Program-made: the position numbers and the translations under genes
In this document: one piece after another, positions 17,466 to 26,712 of the stretch
Layout of the letters: the number at the start of each line of letters is the position of its first letter
Position numbering within the stretch: the stretch's first letter is position 1
The notes under the pieces: model-generated
What the model was told of the DNA's origin: nothing
Database searches by the model: none
Seen by the model: only the letters and a program-made list of their open reading frames with translations
Source: Ruegeria atlantica
GTDB lineage: Bacteria; Pseudomonadota; Alphaproteobacteria; Rhodobacterales; Rhodobacteraceae
Assembly: GCF_001458195.1 (NCBI RefSeq)
Contig: NZ_CYPU01000011.1
Location: 124,001 to 188,000, forward strand
Direction of reading: 5' to 3'
Length of the DNA stretch: 64,000 nucleotides

Positions 17466-17584
17466 AAATCTTGTAGCTACGCAACAGTTGAAAAGGCCAA
17501 GTTTAGATTGGCGTTGTTCCTCGTAGGTCGAGTGCAAGTCAAGGGCTGTTGACAACTGTAAGAACAAAAATAGAACATCTTGCC

Positions 17585-17779
17585 ATGAAGAAATGGCCCC
17601 GCACGATTCCTTATGACCTGAAATGTCGGTTGGAACAGTTGCGCGAGTATCGCAGCGCACCAAGCATCCAGACCCAATGGGGTGAAGGGTTGGAATGGTT
17701 GGAAAAGCATGGCGTTGAACCGCCAGACCATCCGCTGCCAACAGAACCCGAACTACGTGGGCCGGTCGGGCATAGTTGA
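17585..17779 (+). CDS. small hypothetical protein (64 aa)
   Basis: Starts MKKWPRTIPYDLKCRLEQLR and is rich in Trp, Pro and charged residues, with WGEGLEWLEKHGVEPPDHP near the middle. It resembles an amphipathic helical hairpin with a Pro-rich tail. There is no family I can name and no strong ribosome-binding site. A minus-strand frame overlaps it but is less protein-like. It may be a genuine small phage-type gene. Confidence 0.4.
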   Translation: MKKWPRTIPYDLKCRLEQLREYRSAPSIQTQWGEGLEWLEKHGVEPPDHPLPTEPELRGPVGHS

Positions 17780-17903
17780 AGCGCTTTTATGGGAAATTAG
17801 CCACCTTGAGACTTAGAAACGACTGTTTGGCCGTTCGCCGCTAGGCGGCGCTACATCGTTCAGTTAGTTGATCGGATATCGTCTACAGTATTCGGAAACA
17901 GAA

Positions 17904-18296
17904 ATGAAAATTGCATCCGTAAGAAGTGCTGTACTGGTATTAGGTATCGCCATAGCAGCTGCTTGCACAAACGCCACTGGAACAACCGTCGTAACGGGCA
18001 AACAACGCCCGGCAATAGACCCGGCTCAAGTGCAGCTATACTCATCGAAGCCTCAAACCCAGCATGAAGTTATTGCACTGGTGAAAGCCGACAGTTCCAG
18101 CGGCTGGTCGGATCAACAGTCGATGGATTACGCGGTAGCGGAACTAAAAAACCAAGCTGCGTCAGTGGGGGCAAACGGCGTCATTCTTGGCCAAACTGGT
18201 TCGCAAACTGGCGGCTTTGTAATGATCGACAACGTAGCCTACCCTTATGATGAACAAGTTGTGTCAGGAACTGCAATATTTGTAGCCGGACAGTGA
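17904..18296 (+). CDS. predicted lipoprotein (130 aa)
   Basis: A type II signal peptide is clear: basic start MKIASVRS, hydrophobic AVLVLGIAIAA, and the lipobox Cys at residue 21 (AAAC). The mature part begins with a Thr-rich linker and then a compact domain (VQLYSSKPQTQHEVIALVKA; ELKNQAASVGANGVILGQT) of the kind seen in short heavy-metal- or stress-associated lipoproteins. Exact family uncertain. ATG 17904 is chosen because it places the signal peptide at the N-terminus. Confidence 0.75.
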   Translation: MKIASVRSAVLVLGIAIAAACTNATGTTVVTGKQRPAIDPAQVQLYSSKPQTQHEVIALVKADSSSGWSDQQSMDYAVAELKNQAASVGANGVILGQTGSQTGGFVMIDNVAYPYDEQVVSGTAIFVAGQ

Positions 18297-18511
18297 TGTA
18301 TGAGAAAGTCCGCATACGATCATAAGGACGTCTGGAGAATCAACGCGACGTTTACCAGGTAGCTACTCAAAACTTAGACACTTTAAGGATGAAGGCTACT
18401 ATTGCAGTTGTTCGAAAACGCACTCCAAACACTGGCCGTAGCAACCGGTCTGATACTGGTTATTTCGTCTCTGGGTTCTGCACGGTTTTCCACGAAAAAT
18501 GAGGTATTGGA

Positions 18512-19048
18512 GTGAAGAAGATTATCCTTGCCGGTTTGGTTGCTGTTTTCGCAACCCAGTCCGGCGCAGAGACGGTTGCGCAGTTTCTCATCAAAGAATA
18601 CGACACCGCCTGGCGGTCTGTTCAGTGCAGCGTTTACGCTCATGTCGCTGGTATTCCAGACGGGGAGCATCAGGCCGCGTGGAATGATGCCGCAGACAAA
18701 ATGAATCGCTTTGCAAAGACAGCATCCACAAACATCATCAAGGTCCACTTCGCGGTCGACACGGACGCTGGCACACTCACCGGTCAGGGGAATATCTGCG
18801 CTTCACCCCTGTGGAGCATAAGTGATCAGGACAGAGAGGACGGCAAGGATTTCGCGGCTGGTCGCGCCTATGGCCTCACCGATGCCTACTGCGCCGAGGA
18901 TGCCTTCGACCGGATCAAAGAGGTTGTTCCCAATATTCCCCTCTCGTCCTCCGAGTCTGAAAGGACGAAATGGACAAACAACCGAGCACTTAACGCCTCG
19001 CTTCTTTGGAGAAGCGAAGGCTGCGACGTGGTGGTGATGCGGAATTGA
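18512..19048 (+). CDS. secreted hypothetical protein (178 aa)
   Basis: The GTG start at 18512 follows a GGAG-like stretch and gives a good signal peptide (KKIILAGLVAVFATQSGA). The mature protein has four cysteines that could form disulfides (SVQCSVYAH, GNICASP, DAYCAED, EGCDVV). No known domain is evident. It stands alone, 215 bases after the lipoprotein gene. Location is predicted to be periplasmic. Confidence 0.7.
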   Translation: MKKIILAGLVAVFATQSGAETVAQFLIKEYDTAWRSVQCSVYAHVAGIPDGEHQAAWNDAADKMNRFAKTASTNIIKVHFAVDTDAGTLTGQGNICASPLWSISDQDREDGKDFAAGRAYGLTDAYCAEDAFDRIKEVVPNIPLSSSESERTKWTNNRALNASLLWRSEGCDVVVMRN

Positions 19049-19491
19049 TGCGGACAGATATGAAACTCAACAGCATTCTCGCCGCAGGTCATGCGCTGGA
19101 CTGCCGACGGTACTCAGGTGGCCGGTACCGCCGCTTTGAAACGCCAGAGGCCAAAGCTAGGATTGTTCGAGCTGGGTATTGTTAGGAAAATGTTCTACGC
19201 AATGCCTAAAACGCACATGAGCAACTGACATTTATGTGTGTTCAGAATTTTTTTCGCACAATGTCAAGCTATTGGTCAGCACGTCGATGTTTGCACAATT
19301 CACGCCATGAAAGCAGGTGCGTCCTGCGAAAGACCGCATACCTTTAGCCGCTTCAAGTGAGAAGGGTTGTTCGCAGAGCCTTTTGTGCAGTTCACATGCA
19401 TCTTCCAATCTCCTTTCAGCTACGTTATCGCGGTGACTACTTATGGCGTTAAAGTAGAAAAGGCGCTGCAAAAATTTACTTAAACGATAAG
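19049..19491. other. 443-bp stretch without a supported gene
   Basis: Frames here are short and overlap the start of the HNH gene on the opposite strand. I see no RNA gene, terminal repeat or clear regulatory palindrome. The low GC and broken frames are consistent with degraded mobile DNA. Confidence 0.4.
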
Positions 19492-20220
19492 GTGATTTTC
19501 TTGGCAAAAGACCCTTCCAGAGTGTCTGAGGGTGACCTGGTAATTCCAGCGTTGGAGGCACTGACAGAGAACAAACCAAACGGTTTATCTACAGCAGAAC
19601 TGATTCCAATCCTCCGCGACGCACTCAAGCCTTCCGGACGAGACTTAGAAATTTCGCCTCTTCGCGGCGACGACTATTTCAGCGAAAAAGTGCGAAACCT
19701 AAAGTCGCACAACAAACTGGAGAAACTGGGAGTTGCGACCTACGATGGTGAGCGTTACCACATCACCGACAAAGGTGAGCGTTACGCTCAAAAAGTTCAA
19801 GGCGCACGAGAAAGCTACGCTAGGCAAGGCTTTAATAAGACATCAGTGACCCGGTCGGTAACACCAGAGAAAGACTGTGTTTTTGTCGAAGAGGGCCAAA
19901 GCCAAGAAGTCGCCAAGTCTATCGTCATAAGGTCCAAAAAGCTGCGCGAGTATGCGATCAAGCATTATTCGAAAGCTGATGGGAAAATCGAATGCAGCGG
20001 CTGTGGATTTGAAGGATCAACCGTCTATGGTGAGGGTGGAAAAGGGCTGATTGAGATACACCACCTTAAGCCAATTTCTAGCTCCGGGGAGACCAAAGAG
20101 GATTTGAGGAAAGCGGTGAAGAAGGTCAAACCGCTTTGCCCAAATTGTCATAGAATGGTTCACCGCAAAGCAGGTGAAGTCATGGATATTGCTACTCTAA
20201 AAGCATTGATAGGTAACTAA
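19492..20220 (+). CDS. HNH endonuclease with N-terminal winged-helix domain
   Basis: A 242-residue protein. Residues about 15-95 resemble the winged-helix Mrr-N-type domain (LVIPALEALTENKPNGLSTA, then SEKVRNLKSHNKL and DGERYHITDKGE). The C-terminal domain is a Cys-rich HNH nuclease: CSGCGFEG, IEIHHLKPIS, VKPLCPNCHRMVHRK. This layout is typical of modification-dependent or type IV-like restriction enzymes. GTG 19492 is listed; a TTG nine bases later with AAGG upstream is also possible. It converges on and overlaps by four bases the PD-(D/E)XK gene, so the two probably belong to different units. Confidence 0.85.
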   Translation: MIFLAKDPSRVSEGDLVIPALEALTENKPNGLSTAELIPILRDALKPSGRDLEISPLRGDDYFSEKVRNLKSHNKLEKLGVATYDGERYHITDKGERYAQKVQGARESYARQGFNKTSVTRSVTPEKDCVFVEEGQSQEVAKSIVIRSKKLREYAIKHYSKADGKIECSGCGFEGSTVYGEGGKGLIEIHHLKPISSSGETKEDLRKAVKKVKPLCPNCHRMVHRKAGEVMDIATLKALIGN

Positions 20221-20879
20221 CTCGTAAGGATCGAAAACAGACGTTCCTTGAAAAAAGTGTTAACCCCTTCGACTTCATCGACCACTGGATATTCGAAGTG
20301 ATGATCTAGTTCTTCGCGTACAAGGCTGAATGGCTTTTTGATGGAACACTGACCGTAATAGAAAATGATGTGCGCCGTGGCTTCAGACACCTCGTAGCCT
20401 TTTTGCTGCCCGTATGATTTCAACAAAACTTGAAGGCATAACAAGTCGCGCAGAATGGAACGACGCTTTCCGGCGTCATGTAATCCTGATCCGCGTTTTA
20501 TTTCATATGCTCTTATAGCTTTGGTGCGGCGATTATAGACAATCGCATCGACCTGTAAGGTTCGCGGCCCTTCTCGGTATGCCGTTTCAGTACCAAAGAT
20601 ATGGTCTGGCGCGCCGATAGCGCTGTCCACGATGTGATCGGCAGTAGAGGGAACGTAGAATGACCGATCCTCCCAGACTGCAAAGTCAGGATTTGTTTTC
20701 AATTGTTCCAGTATCGCGCGTTCAATAATGAACCCGTGGCGCTTGTAGGCGCTGCTCATGACACTGACGATCTTCGAAAAATGTTCGCCAGCAATTGGAT
20801 CAGGCCGAAACTTTTTGCCATTCAAACGGTTGATAGTAGCTTCTACCTCGGGTTTCAATTTTTCCACGAGGTGAGACAT
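20217..20879 (-). CDS. PD-(D/E)XK-type endonuclease, likely partner of adjacent adenine methylase
   Basis: The core nuclease motif is visible: TLQVDAIVYNRRTKAIRAYE followed by IKRG, giving D111, E126 and K128. An N-terminal helical region precedes it, and a Tyr/Gly-rich part (FYYGQCSIKKPFS) follows. The gene starts nine bases downstream of the methylase stop on the same strand, so the pair looks like a type II restriction-modification unit. The recognition site is unknown. Alternatively it could be a phage-encoded nuclease with a non-restriction role. Confidence 0.7.
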   Translation of the reverse strand: MSHLVEKLKPEVEATINRLNGKKFRPDPIAGEHFSKIVSVMSSAYKRHGFIIERAILEQLKTNPDFAVWEDRSFYVPSTADHIVDSAIGAPDHIFGTETAYREGPRTLQVDAIVYNRRTKAIRAYEIKRGSGLHDAGKRRSILRDLLCLQVLLKSYGQQKGYEVSEATAHIIFYYGQCSIKKPFSLVREELDHHFEYPVVDEVEGVNTFFKERLFSILTS

Positions 20880-20888
20880 ATGAAGTAC

Positions 20889-21566
20889 CTATCCGAAAAG
20901 TTCCTTTTGACAGGGCGCATCACTAGTGCTTTCGCCCGTTAAAAATGTTGCGTCGTAGTCGGCATCTTTTTCAAGTTTTTTCCGACAAGGTGGAACCCAG
21001 ACTAGCGCGGGCGTTGTATTTAAGTTCTTCTCCCAAACGACCCATGCATAGCCTGTTGCAGTCGATGCCTTTCGATCAACCCTACCTTTCACCATTGGTA
21101 CACGTTCTGTAAACTGAGCGACTTTTGTTGGCGGGGTTATGCTGAACAAACGATTATATCGGCCAACGCTTTCTATGAAGACTGTTCTGACCAGCATAGC
21201 GACACCTCTTCGAGCGATAGGTAGAGACCGCTGAATAAATTCTTCGGCGAGACGGAAGGGCGGGTTGGTAATTACCCAATCGTATGCGCCTGTAGCTTGG
21301 ACGCCTGAAAGGAAATCGGTAACTTCGCTGTAGCCGTAATCGTGAGTATCGGACGCGTGAACTGTTCCAAAGTACTCCTTCAATGCTTGGGCCATGTATC
21401 CACGCCCACATGCCGGTTCGAGTGCAGATAGATTTGCTGTTCCGTTTTCTGGTTCGATAACGTGTTCAATCAGCGCTCTCGTTGCCCATGGAGGGGTCGG
21501 GAAGTCGTCTAGGCTGTCCTTAGCTTCGGTGCGCTGCGCCATGACGGCATGCGATGTGTTCTGCAT
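20889..21566 (-). CDS. DNA adenine (N6)-type methyltransferase
   Basis: A 225-residue SAM-dependent methylase. DDFPTPPWATRAL (20-32) is the usual opening of this phage-related family; motif I is ALEPACGRGYMAQAL (48-62), a second acidic motif is ASDTHDYGY, and motif IV is NPPF (101-104), which marks an amino-methyltransferase. No separate target-recognition domain is evident. It precedes the PD-(D/E)XK gene by nine bases. Relatives are, from memory, common in Rhodobacteraceae prophages, matching the terminase relic next door. Confidence 0.85.
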   Translation of the reverse strand: MQNTSHAVMAQRTEAKDSLDDFPTPPWATRALIEHVIEPENGTANLSALEPACGRGYMAQALKEYFGTVHASDTHDYGYSEVTDFLSGVQATGAYDWVITNPPFRLAEEFIQRSLPIARRGVAMLVRTVFIESVGRYNRLFSITPPTKVAQFTERVPMVKGRVDRKASTATGYAWVVWEKNLNTTPALVWVPPCRKKLEKDADYDATFLTGESTSDAPCQKELFG

Positions 21567-21722
21567 TTTAACCTCGGAATATATTGTATTGTTGGGCTTT
21601 CGGACAACGAAGCCTTGTGTTTCCTATACGGTTATACGATGATTTTCTTACATCATAGTCTTGACAAATGTTTTTGCTTTGTTCCGGTTGTGAATTTTTG
21701 GCTTGTTTGGCGATTTTCTCCG

Positions 21723-22836
21723 CTACCCAATAAGTCGCCCAGCATCAAACGCACGGTGGCCATGCTCATCTATGAGGGCCGTTGCGTTGATTACGGATAT
21801 GATGCCATCGATTTTGGCGTAGCCTTGGCCACTCAAACGGTTGTCACGTTTCTTGAGCCTGCGGTTTCCATTTGCCAGTTCTTCGACCAGAAGGTTGTCC
21901 ACATTCGCCATAAGCAATGGGCAGTGACTGTGCGAAACCGCGCCGTCGAGCAACCGCCCTTCCAAAGAGGCGAGTGCTGCACCGAGAACCCAAGTCTGCG
22001 GCACGGATGAGAACGCCTTGCCTGTCGCATCCTTGAGGGCTTGGGCAAACCCCGTCTGGCCGTGTTCGTCGCCGCCAACCACATCAGCGCCAGCTTGCGA
22101 TACCAAATCAAACATGGTGTTTCGCATCGCCTCTGTCGTTTCATGAACGTGTAACGTTTGGTTCTTTATCGCCTCGTCATAGACTTCCTGCAAATTACCA
22201 GGTGCTCGGTCATAGCCCGTCTGAGTGAGAAACTGATGCACCGTGAGTTCCAGCCGCCTCTGGGCCGCTTTGGGGCGTCTGGCGATGCACACGGCGGCGG
22301 GATCATCCAATCCGCCAGCATCGATGCCCACGGCCACGAAATCATAGGGGCCGCTCGGTATCAGGCGGGGGCATCTGTCCCAATGTAAATGCAAGATGCT
22401 CTCGGCGCTGGCCGTGCTGTCATTGCGCTCAATCCCAAGACGCTGGGACAGGGTCAGGGCAAAACTCTCTTGGTCGTCGGCATCGGCAGCCTGTTTCAAT
22501 TCCCTTTCCAACTCGGCGGCATCCATCGTGCCGGGTTGCTTGTCGGTACGCAGCGACGGCATTCCGCGCCACCACTGGCTTGGGTCGAGCGGGTCGAGGT
22601 CGGGCCGCTCGGTCAGGGGGAAAGTAAACAGCAGGGGCAAAAAATCGGGGTCAGTTATTCGACCGTCCCGAACGGAACGGGCATAGGCAAGCTGGCGTTT
22701 GAACTCACCTTCGGGCGGGGCAATGCTCATTGTGGTGATGCTGAGAACTTTGAAATCTCGGCCCCAATTCGCGCCGCCAAGGCGTAGCTGGTGAATGACG
22801 GCAGAGGCGGCGTTTATCTGGGCGAGTTCGTGGGTC
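21723..22836 (-). pseudogene. phage terminase large subunit, 5' truncated by IS6
   Basis: About 370 codons of a terminase large subunit remain: the end of the ATPase part (VLSITTMSIAPPEGEFKRQL) and the RNase H-like nuclease part with acidic residues in FVAVGIDAGGLDDPAAV (first Asp), DVVGGDEHGQ, and YAKIDGIISVINATALI. The N-terminal portion with the Walker A motif is missing. The frame begins exactly at the IS6 left end (22837), so the gene was interrupted there and the other part is not in the window. It records a former tailed-phage prophage. Confidence 0.78.
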
Positions 22837-23654
22837 GGCACTGTCAGAAGAAACTAGCTTGAGACGGGCAGGGCGGTTTTGTAGCCTCGTTGGATGACAA
22901 AAAGAAGCCCATTCCGCTACTTCAAAACGAGCCCGGAGATCATCCGTCTGGCGGTCATGATGTACGTTCGATTTCCGCTCTCACTCCGCAACGTAGAAGA
23001 TCTTCTGCACGAACGTGGCATCGAGATCAGCCACGAAACGGTTCGGTTCTGGTGGAACAGATTTGGCCCGATGTTCGCGGCTGAGATCCGAAGAAACCGA
23101 GTCAGTCGGATGCGATCTTATTCGAACTGGCAGTGGCATTTGGACGAGGTGTTTGTGAAGATCAACGGTGAGACGCACTACCTCTGGCGGGCAGTCGACC
23201 ATGAGGGCGAAGTCCTGGAAAGCTATGTGACAAAGCGCCGTGACCGCAAGGCAGCTTTGAAATTCCTCAGGAAATCAATGAAGCGTTGCGGCAAACCTGA
23301 AATCATCGTGACCGACAAACTGCGGTCTTATGGCGCCGCAATGCGAGTTATAGGGAACGACAACCGGCAAGAAACTGGCCGCTGGTTAAATAATCGGGCT
23401 GAGAATTCCCACCTGCCATTTCGACGACGAGAACGGGCGATGCTGCGCTTCAGGCAAATGCGATGCCTGCAGAAATTTGCCTCAGTTCATTCATCAGTCC
23501 ACAACCACTTCAACCAGGAACGCCACCTCTACTCACGAGACAATTTCAAACTAAACCGAAGCGCCGCTCTCTCCGAGTGGCGTCAGCTTTGTTCCGGATA
23601 AGTTCACGCGTTCTGCGGTAAACTGAGACTGGTTCGAATTGGTCTGACAGCACC
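22837..23654 (+). mobile_element. IS6-family insertion sequence, copy 1 (intact transposase)
   Basis: An 818-bp element. The left end reads GGCACTGTCAGAAGAAACT, and the right end, read inward, starts GGTGCTGTCAGACCAATTCG, sharing the terminal core. One transposase frame fills it. The eight bases flanking each side differ (CGTGGGTC against CATTAAAG), so there is no target duplication, as expected after recombination or replicative cointegrate resolution between copies. It lies within the terminase gene and in the same orientation as the copy at 61251. Confidence 0.85.
22894..23601 (+). CDS. IS6-family DDE transposase
   Basis: 235 residues with an N-terminal HTH (YVRFPLSLRNVEDLLHERGI) and the IS6 DDE core: HLDEVFVKINGE (first Asp), IIVTDKLRSYGAAM (second Asp), and NNRAENSHLPFRRRERAM (Glu). 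Full length for the family and without stops, so probably active. It can supply transposase in trans for the dead copy at 61307. Confidence 0.95.
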   Translation: MTKRSPFRYFKTSPEIIRLAVMMYVRFPLSLRNVEDLLHERGIEISHETVRFWWNRFGPMFAAEIRRNRVSRMRSYSNWQWHLDEVFVKINGETHYLWRAVDHEGEVLESYVTKRRDRKAALKFLRKSMKRCGKPEIIVTDKLRSYGAAMRVIGNDNRQETGRWLNNRAENSHLPFRRRERAMLRFRQMRCLQKFASVHSSVHNHFNQERHLYSRDNFKLNRSAALSEWRQLCSG

Positions 23655-23889
23655 CATTAAAGATCAGGACCTGTCACCTAACCTCATTGGGCATATTGAC
23701 AGGCTTTTGGTGTCAAAAAGCAAAACCAAGGAAATGGGCCGTGGGCGGCGCATAGCGATCATTGATGATTTCATACAAGATCAGATGGCGTGGTCATCCG
23801 TAGTGAAAAAGAACGAAGATCGCCTCGACCTTATGGCCGAGGGTAATAACTTGCTGCGGTACATCGTTAAGGAAAATGCTACGGCCTGA
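23655..23889 (+). pseudogene. C-terminal remnant of an unknown protein beside IS6
   Basis: A frame runs from the IS6 right end to a stop at 23889: IKDQDLSPNLIGHIDRLLVS, then GRRIAIIDDFIQDQMAW and DRLDLMAEGNNLLRYIV. It reads like the end of a soluble protein but has no proper start because the IS6 end precedes it. A GTG at 23707 could allow a 60-residue product. Not recognised. Confidence 0.4.
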
Positions 23890-24237
23890 AATGCCAATAT
23901 CGAAGGCATGTGACAGCAGATCGGGCGTTTGACGAGAGACCGGTGCATATAACACCCGAACTGCGATGTGCAGAGGCTTTCTGCTATTGTCTTTTTTCCA
24001 AGAAATCAAAACCGGACCCTAGTGCAGCGTGCGGCGAATATTCCAAAGGAAGCCCAGAGTGCCAAATGCTGCGGTTGGCCCAAATACGTGCGAAGCGTGC
24101 GTCGCTGCCGTCGGTCGTGCAAGGGACGGCCCATTCCGGACGTTGACCGCCACTCGAAATGCTGTAACGCAGAGTTCTTCAAAATCATAATTGATCCTAT
24201 TGCATGTTCTTTCTGCTCACACAGGCGCGACGGGCTG
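23890..24237. other. 348-bp stretch without a supported gene
   Basis: Between the IS6-side remnant and tcuB. Frames are short and uninformative on both strands, and I see no terminal repeat or RNA. It probably contains the transcription end of the tcuAB operon and recombination scar. Confidence 0.4.
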
Positions 24238-25317
24238 TTAACGGACCAGGAACACATCTCTTTTCCGTTGGGCATCCCTTACAAGAGCAGCAAGCCGATA
24301 GAAGCCGTGTGCCATCTTTGTGTAGGGCATCAGCAGGAAGAATGTCAGTACCGAACCAAGATGGATGGCAAGCAGTGCAGGCATCAATGCTGTTGAACTG
24401 AGGGCGTATAGAACAAGTCCACTCAGCCCCACAAACCCGAGCAACAGGATAAATCCGATATCCGCGCCCCATGCCGACGGATCGCCAAGTTCACGGTCTG
24501 ACTTTAGCTTGAGCAGCGCCATCGCACCGCACCCTACTGTCAGCAAAATACCTCCGGAGATTCCGAACACTTTCGGCAACGACCAGAACCCGTACGGCGC
24601 GTGCATTCCGAATACATAGTGCATGACGGTCGCCACCGAAGTCGACGCAAAGCACAACAGAAAGCCATACATGATGGCGTGGTGGATTTGGCGTCGGCCC
24701 TGACTGAAACGGTCTTCGTCCTCGAAGTTACAGCCCTCGCCATGGCCTGCGGCCAGATCCTGCATCTTGCCCGCGTGTTTGAACGCAGCCATCAGATCAG
24801 ACATCTGGATCGGTTCGCCGTCAACCTTGGCCCAATAGTGCCGAAGGCTGATGGCTATACTGAACAGAGGCAGCAGGAACGCGGGCGCGAAGATCACAAC
24901 CATCGCGTTGTGCGACAGGACGGCGTAGAACCCCTCGTCTCCACTGGAACCGATGGCGCGGATGGCCCCGAGCAACAGGGCAAATCCGATCACAAGCGCC
25001 AGCGCTATGGCCCCGCCATGCGTGTGGAACCGGCGCGCCAGCGGCTGCGGCCATGCGAAGCTTTCCCAGTTATCGCGCCGCACCTCGGCCAGTGCCTTGG
25101 GCAGGTTCAGGTCAAACTCGTGCGGGGCGGTGTACTGACAGGCGTAATAACAGCCTCGGCAGTTGTGGCAGAGGTTGGCCAGTTGCGTGATGTCTCCATC
25201 CGAGAACGCGCGCTCTGCATGAAGCGATGGGAAGACCGAGCAATAGCCTTCGCAATAGCGGCAGGCGTTGCAGATTTCGGCCTGACGGCGGGCTTCCCGG
25301 ATCAATTCAGTTTGCAT
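24238..25317 (-). CDS. tcuB: tricarballylate utilisation iron-sulfur/cytochrome b protein TcuB
   Basis: TcuB-type membrane electron-transfer protein. Two 4Fe-4S clusters are indicated by CNACRYCEGYCSVFP (about 17-31) and CHNCRGCYYACQYT (about 50-63), followed by several membrane helices (GAIALALVIGFALLLGAI, AMVVIFAPAFLLPLFSIAI and others). It is thought to reoxidise the FADH2 of TcuA and pass electrons to the quinone pool. ATG 25317 overlaps the end of tcuA by 11 bases, so translation is coupled. Confidence 0.9.
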   Translation of the reverse strand: MQTELIREARRQAEICNACRYCEGYCSVFPSLHAERAFSDGDITQLANLCHNCRGCYYACQYTAPHEFDLNLPKALAEVRRDNWESFAWPQPLARRFHTHGGAIALALVIGFALLLGAIRAIGSSGDEGFYAVLSHNAMVVIFAPAFLLPLFSIAISLRHYWAKVDGEPIQMSDLMAAFKHAGKMQDLAAGHGEGCNFEDEDRFSQGRRQIHHAIMYGFLLCFASTSVATVMHYVFGMHAPYGFWSLPKVFGISGGILLTVGCGAMALLKLKSDRELGDPSAWGADIGFILLLGFVGLSGLVLYALSSTALMPALLAIHLGSVLTFFLLMPYTKMAHGFYRLAALVRDAQRKRDVFLVR

Positions 25318-26701
25318 AGGCGGCGGCCTCACGTCCTGCGATGCGTCCAAAAACGGTTCCGATGGTCATGCCGAAGCCCGCCAGATAGCCCTGCCCAAGG
25401 ATCGATCCGGCCATGGTTTCTCCGGCAGCCCAAAGGTTCTTGATCTTACCGTCACGGGTCGAACACTGGGCCGCGTCGTCGACTTTCAAGCCCAGATAAG
25501 TAAACGTCACACCAGTGCGTAGCGAGTACCCGTAGAAAGGCGGTTCCGTAATCGGGCGGGCCCAGTTGGTCTTGGGCGGGGTCAGACCGGTGGTCATTAC
25601 TCCATCCAATTCGGTTGGGTGAAACCCGCTGGTATCACCGCAGGCAGCATTGAACTCGGCGACGGTCGCCGTCAGCTTGTCGGCTGGTAGGTCCATCATC
25701 CCGGCCAGTTCTTCCAACGTGTTCGCCTTGAGCGGTGGAAAAACGGATGGCATGAACAGGTTCAGCGATTTGGCGTCGATGAGGACGTACCCCACCTGAT
25801 CCGGTTGCGCAGCCACAAGTCGACCCCAGATCGCATAGCGCTTAGGCCAGACGTCTTCGCCTTCATCATAGAAACGTTCTGCGTTTTTGTTCACGACGAT
25901 TGAAAACGGAACGCAGTCCAGACGAGTGACAATCCCGCCATCGAATTTGGGTGCACGCCCGTCGATGGCAACGGCGTGGCATTGGGTCGGGTCGCCGACG
26001 CGCTCAATGCCTTGATCCAGAAGGTCGGCCAACACCACACCTCGGTTGTAAGGCGTGCCTCGGATCCGGAAGTTCTTTGCAGGTTCGCCCCACGCGCGGG
26101 TGAGCCAATCAGTGTCGGCCTGAAACCCGCCCGAGGCGACAATCACGGCTTTGGGAGTAATGCGATGTTCTTGACCTTCATAGGTGAAATCCACCCATTC
26201 GATCTGATCACCATTCAGCTCCAGATGCGTGACTGCGGCTTCGTACCGGACGTCGATCCCCAATCCGGCGGCTGTCCGGTAATAGGCATTCACCAGAGAT
26301 TTGCCGCCCCCCATGAAAAATGCATTGGTCCGGGCAAGGGACAAGGTTCCGGAAAGAGACGGTTGGAAGCGGACCCCGTGCTCTTCCATCCAAGGCAAGC
26401 ATTCTTCCGAGGTTCGGATCGCCAAACGCGCCAGATGTTCGTCAGTCTTGCCGCCTGTGACTTTCAACAGGTCGGACAGGTATTCATCCTCGCTGTATTC
26501 CTCGACCAACGGGCCCAGAGGGCCGGTGTGCATACAGCGAAAGTTGCGTGTGTGGCGTGAGTTTCCACCGCGGTACGGTTTTGGCGCGGTTTCCAGGATC
26601 AGGACCCTCGCACCAGCTTCGGCTGCTGTCATTGCCGCGCATAGGGCCGCGTTGCCCCCTCCAATCACCGCAATATCATAAGCTTCCGCTTGGGTGGCCA
26701 T
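25307..26701 (-). CDS. tcuA: FAD-dependent tricarballylate dehydrogenase TcuA
   Basis: A 464-residue flavoprotein of the succinate dehydrogenase/fumarate reductase flavoprotein type. The dinucleotide site is IAVIGGGNAALCAAMTAAEA near the N-terminus; RGGNSRHTRNFR and the C-terminal GETMAGSILGQGYLAGFGMT also contact FAD in this family. In Salmonella TcuA oxidises tricarballylate to cis-aconitate, which enters the citric acid cycle. The neighbours here suggest that or a related tricarboxylate as substrate. It lies 11 bases after the gntR gene and overlaps tcuB. Confidence 0.9.
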   Translation of the reverse strand: MATQAEAYDIAVIGGGNAALCAAMTAAEAGARVLILETAPKPYRGGNSRHTRNFRCMHTGPLGPLVEEYSEDEYLSDLLKVTGGKTDEHLARLAIRTSEECLPWMEEHGVRFQPSLSGTLSLARTNAFFMGGGKSLVNAYYRTAAGLGIDVRYEAAVTHLELNGDQIEWVDFTYEGQEHRITPKAVIVASGGFQADTDWLTRAWGEPAKNFRIRGTPYNRGVVLADLLDQGIERVGDPTQCHAVAIDGRAPKFDGGIVTRLDCVPFSIVVNKNAERFYDEGEDVWPKRYAIWGRLVAAQPDQVGYVLIDAKSLNLFMPSVFPPLKANTLEELAGMMDLPADKLTATVAEFNAACGDTSGFHPTELDGVMTTGLTPPKTNWARPITEPPFYGYSLRTGVTFTYLGLKVDDAAQCSTRDGKIKNLWAAGETMAGSILGQGYLAGFGMTIGTVFGRIAGREAAAYAN

Positions 26702-26712
26702 GTCCGGTGTTC

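Noticed and set aside
19232..19579. Minus-strand frame of 115 codons before the HNH gene
   Set aside because: It overlaps the HNH start on the other strand, lacks a ribosome-binding site and does not resemble a known family. Kept only as an unassigned gap.
22837..23654. Target-site duplication around IS6 copy 1
   Set aside because: The octamers flanking both sides were compared and differ, and they also do not match those at copy 2.
24601..25443. Plus-strand frame of 280 codons over tcuB/tcuA
   Set aside because: Antisense shadow of genes with clear iron-sulfur and FAD motifs.
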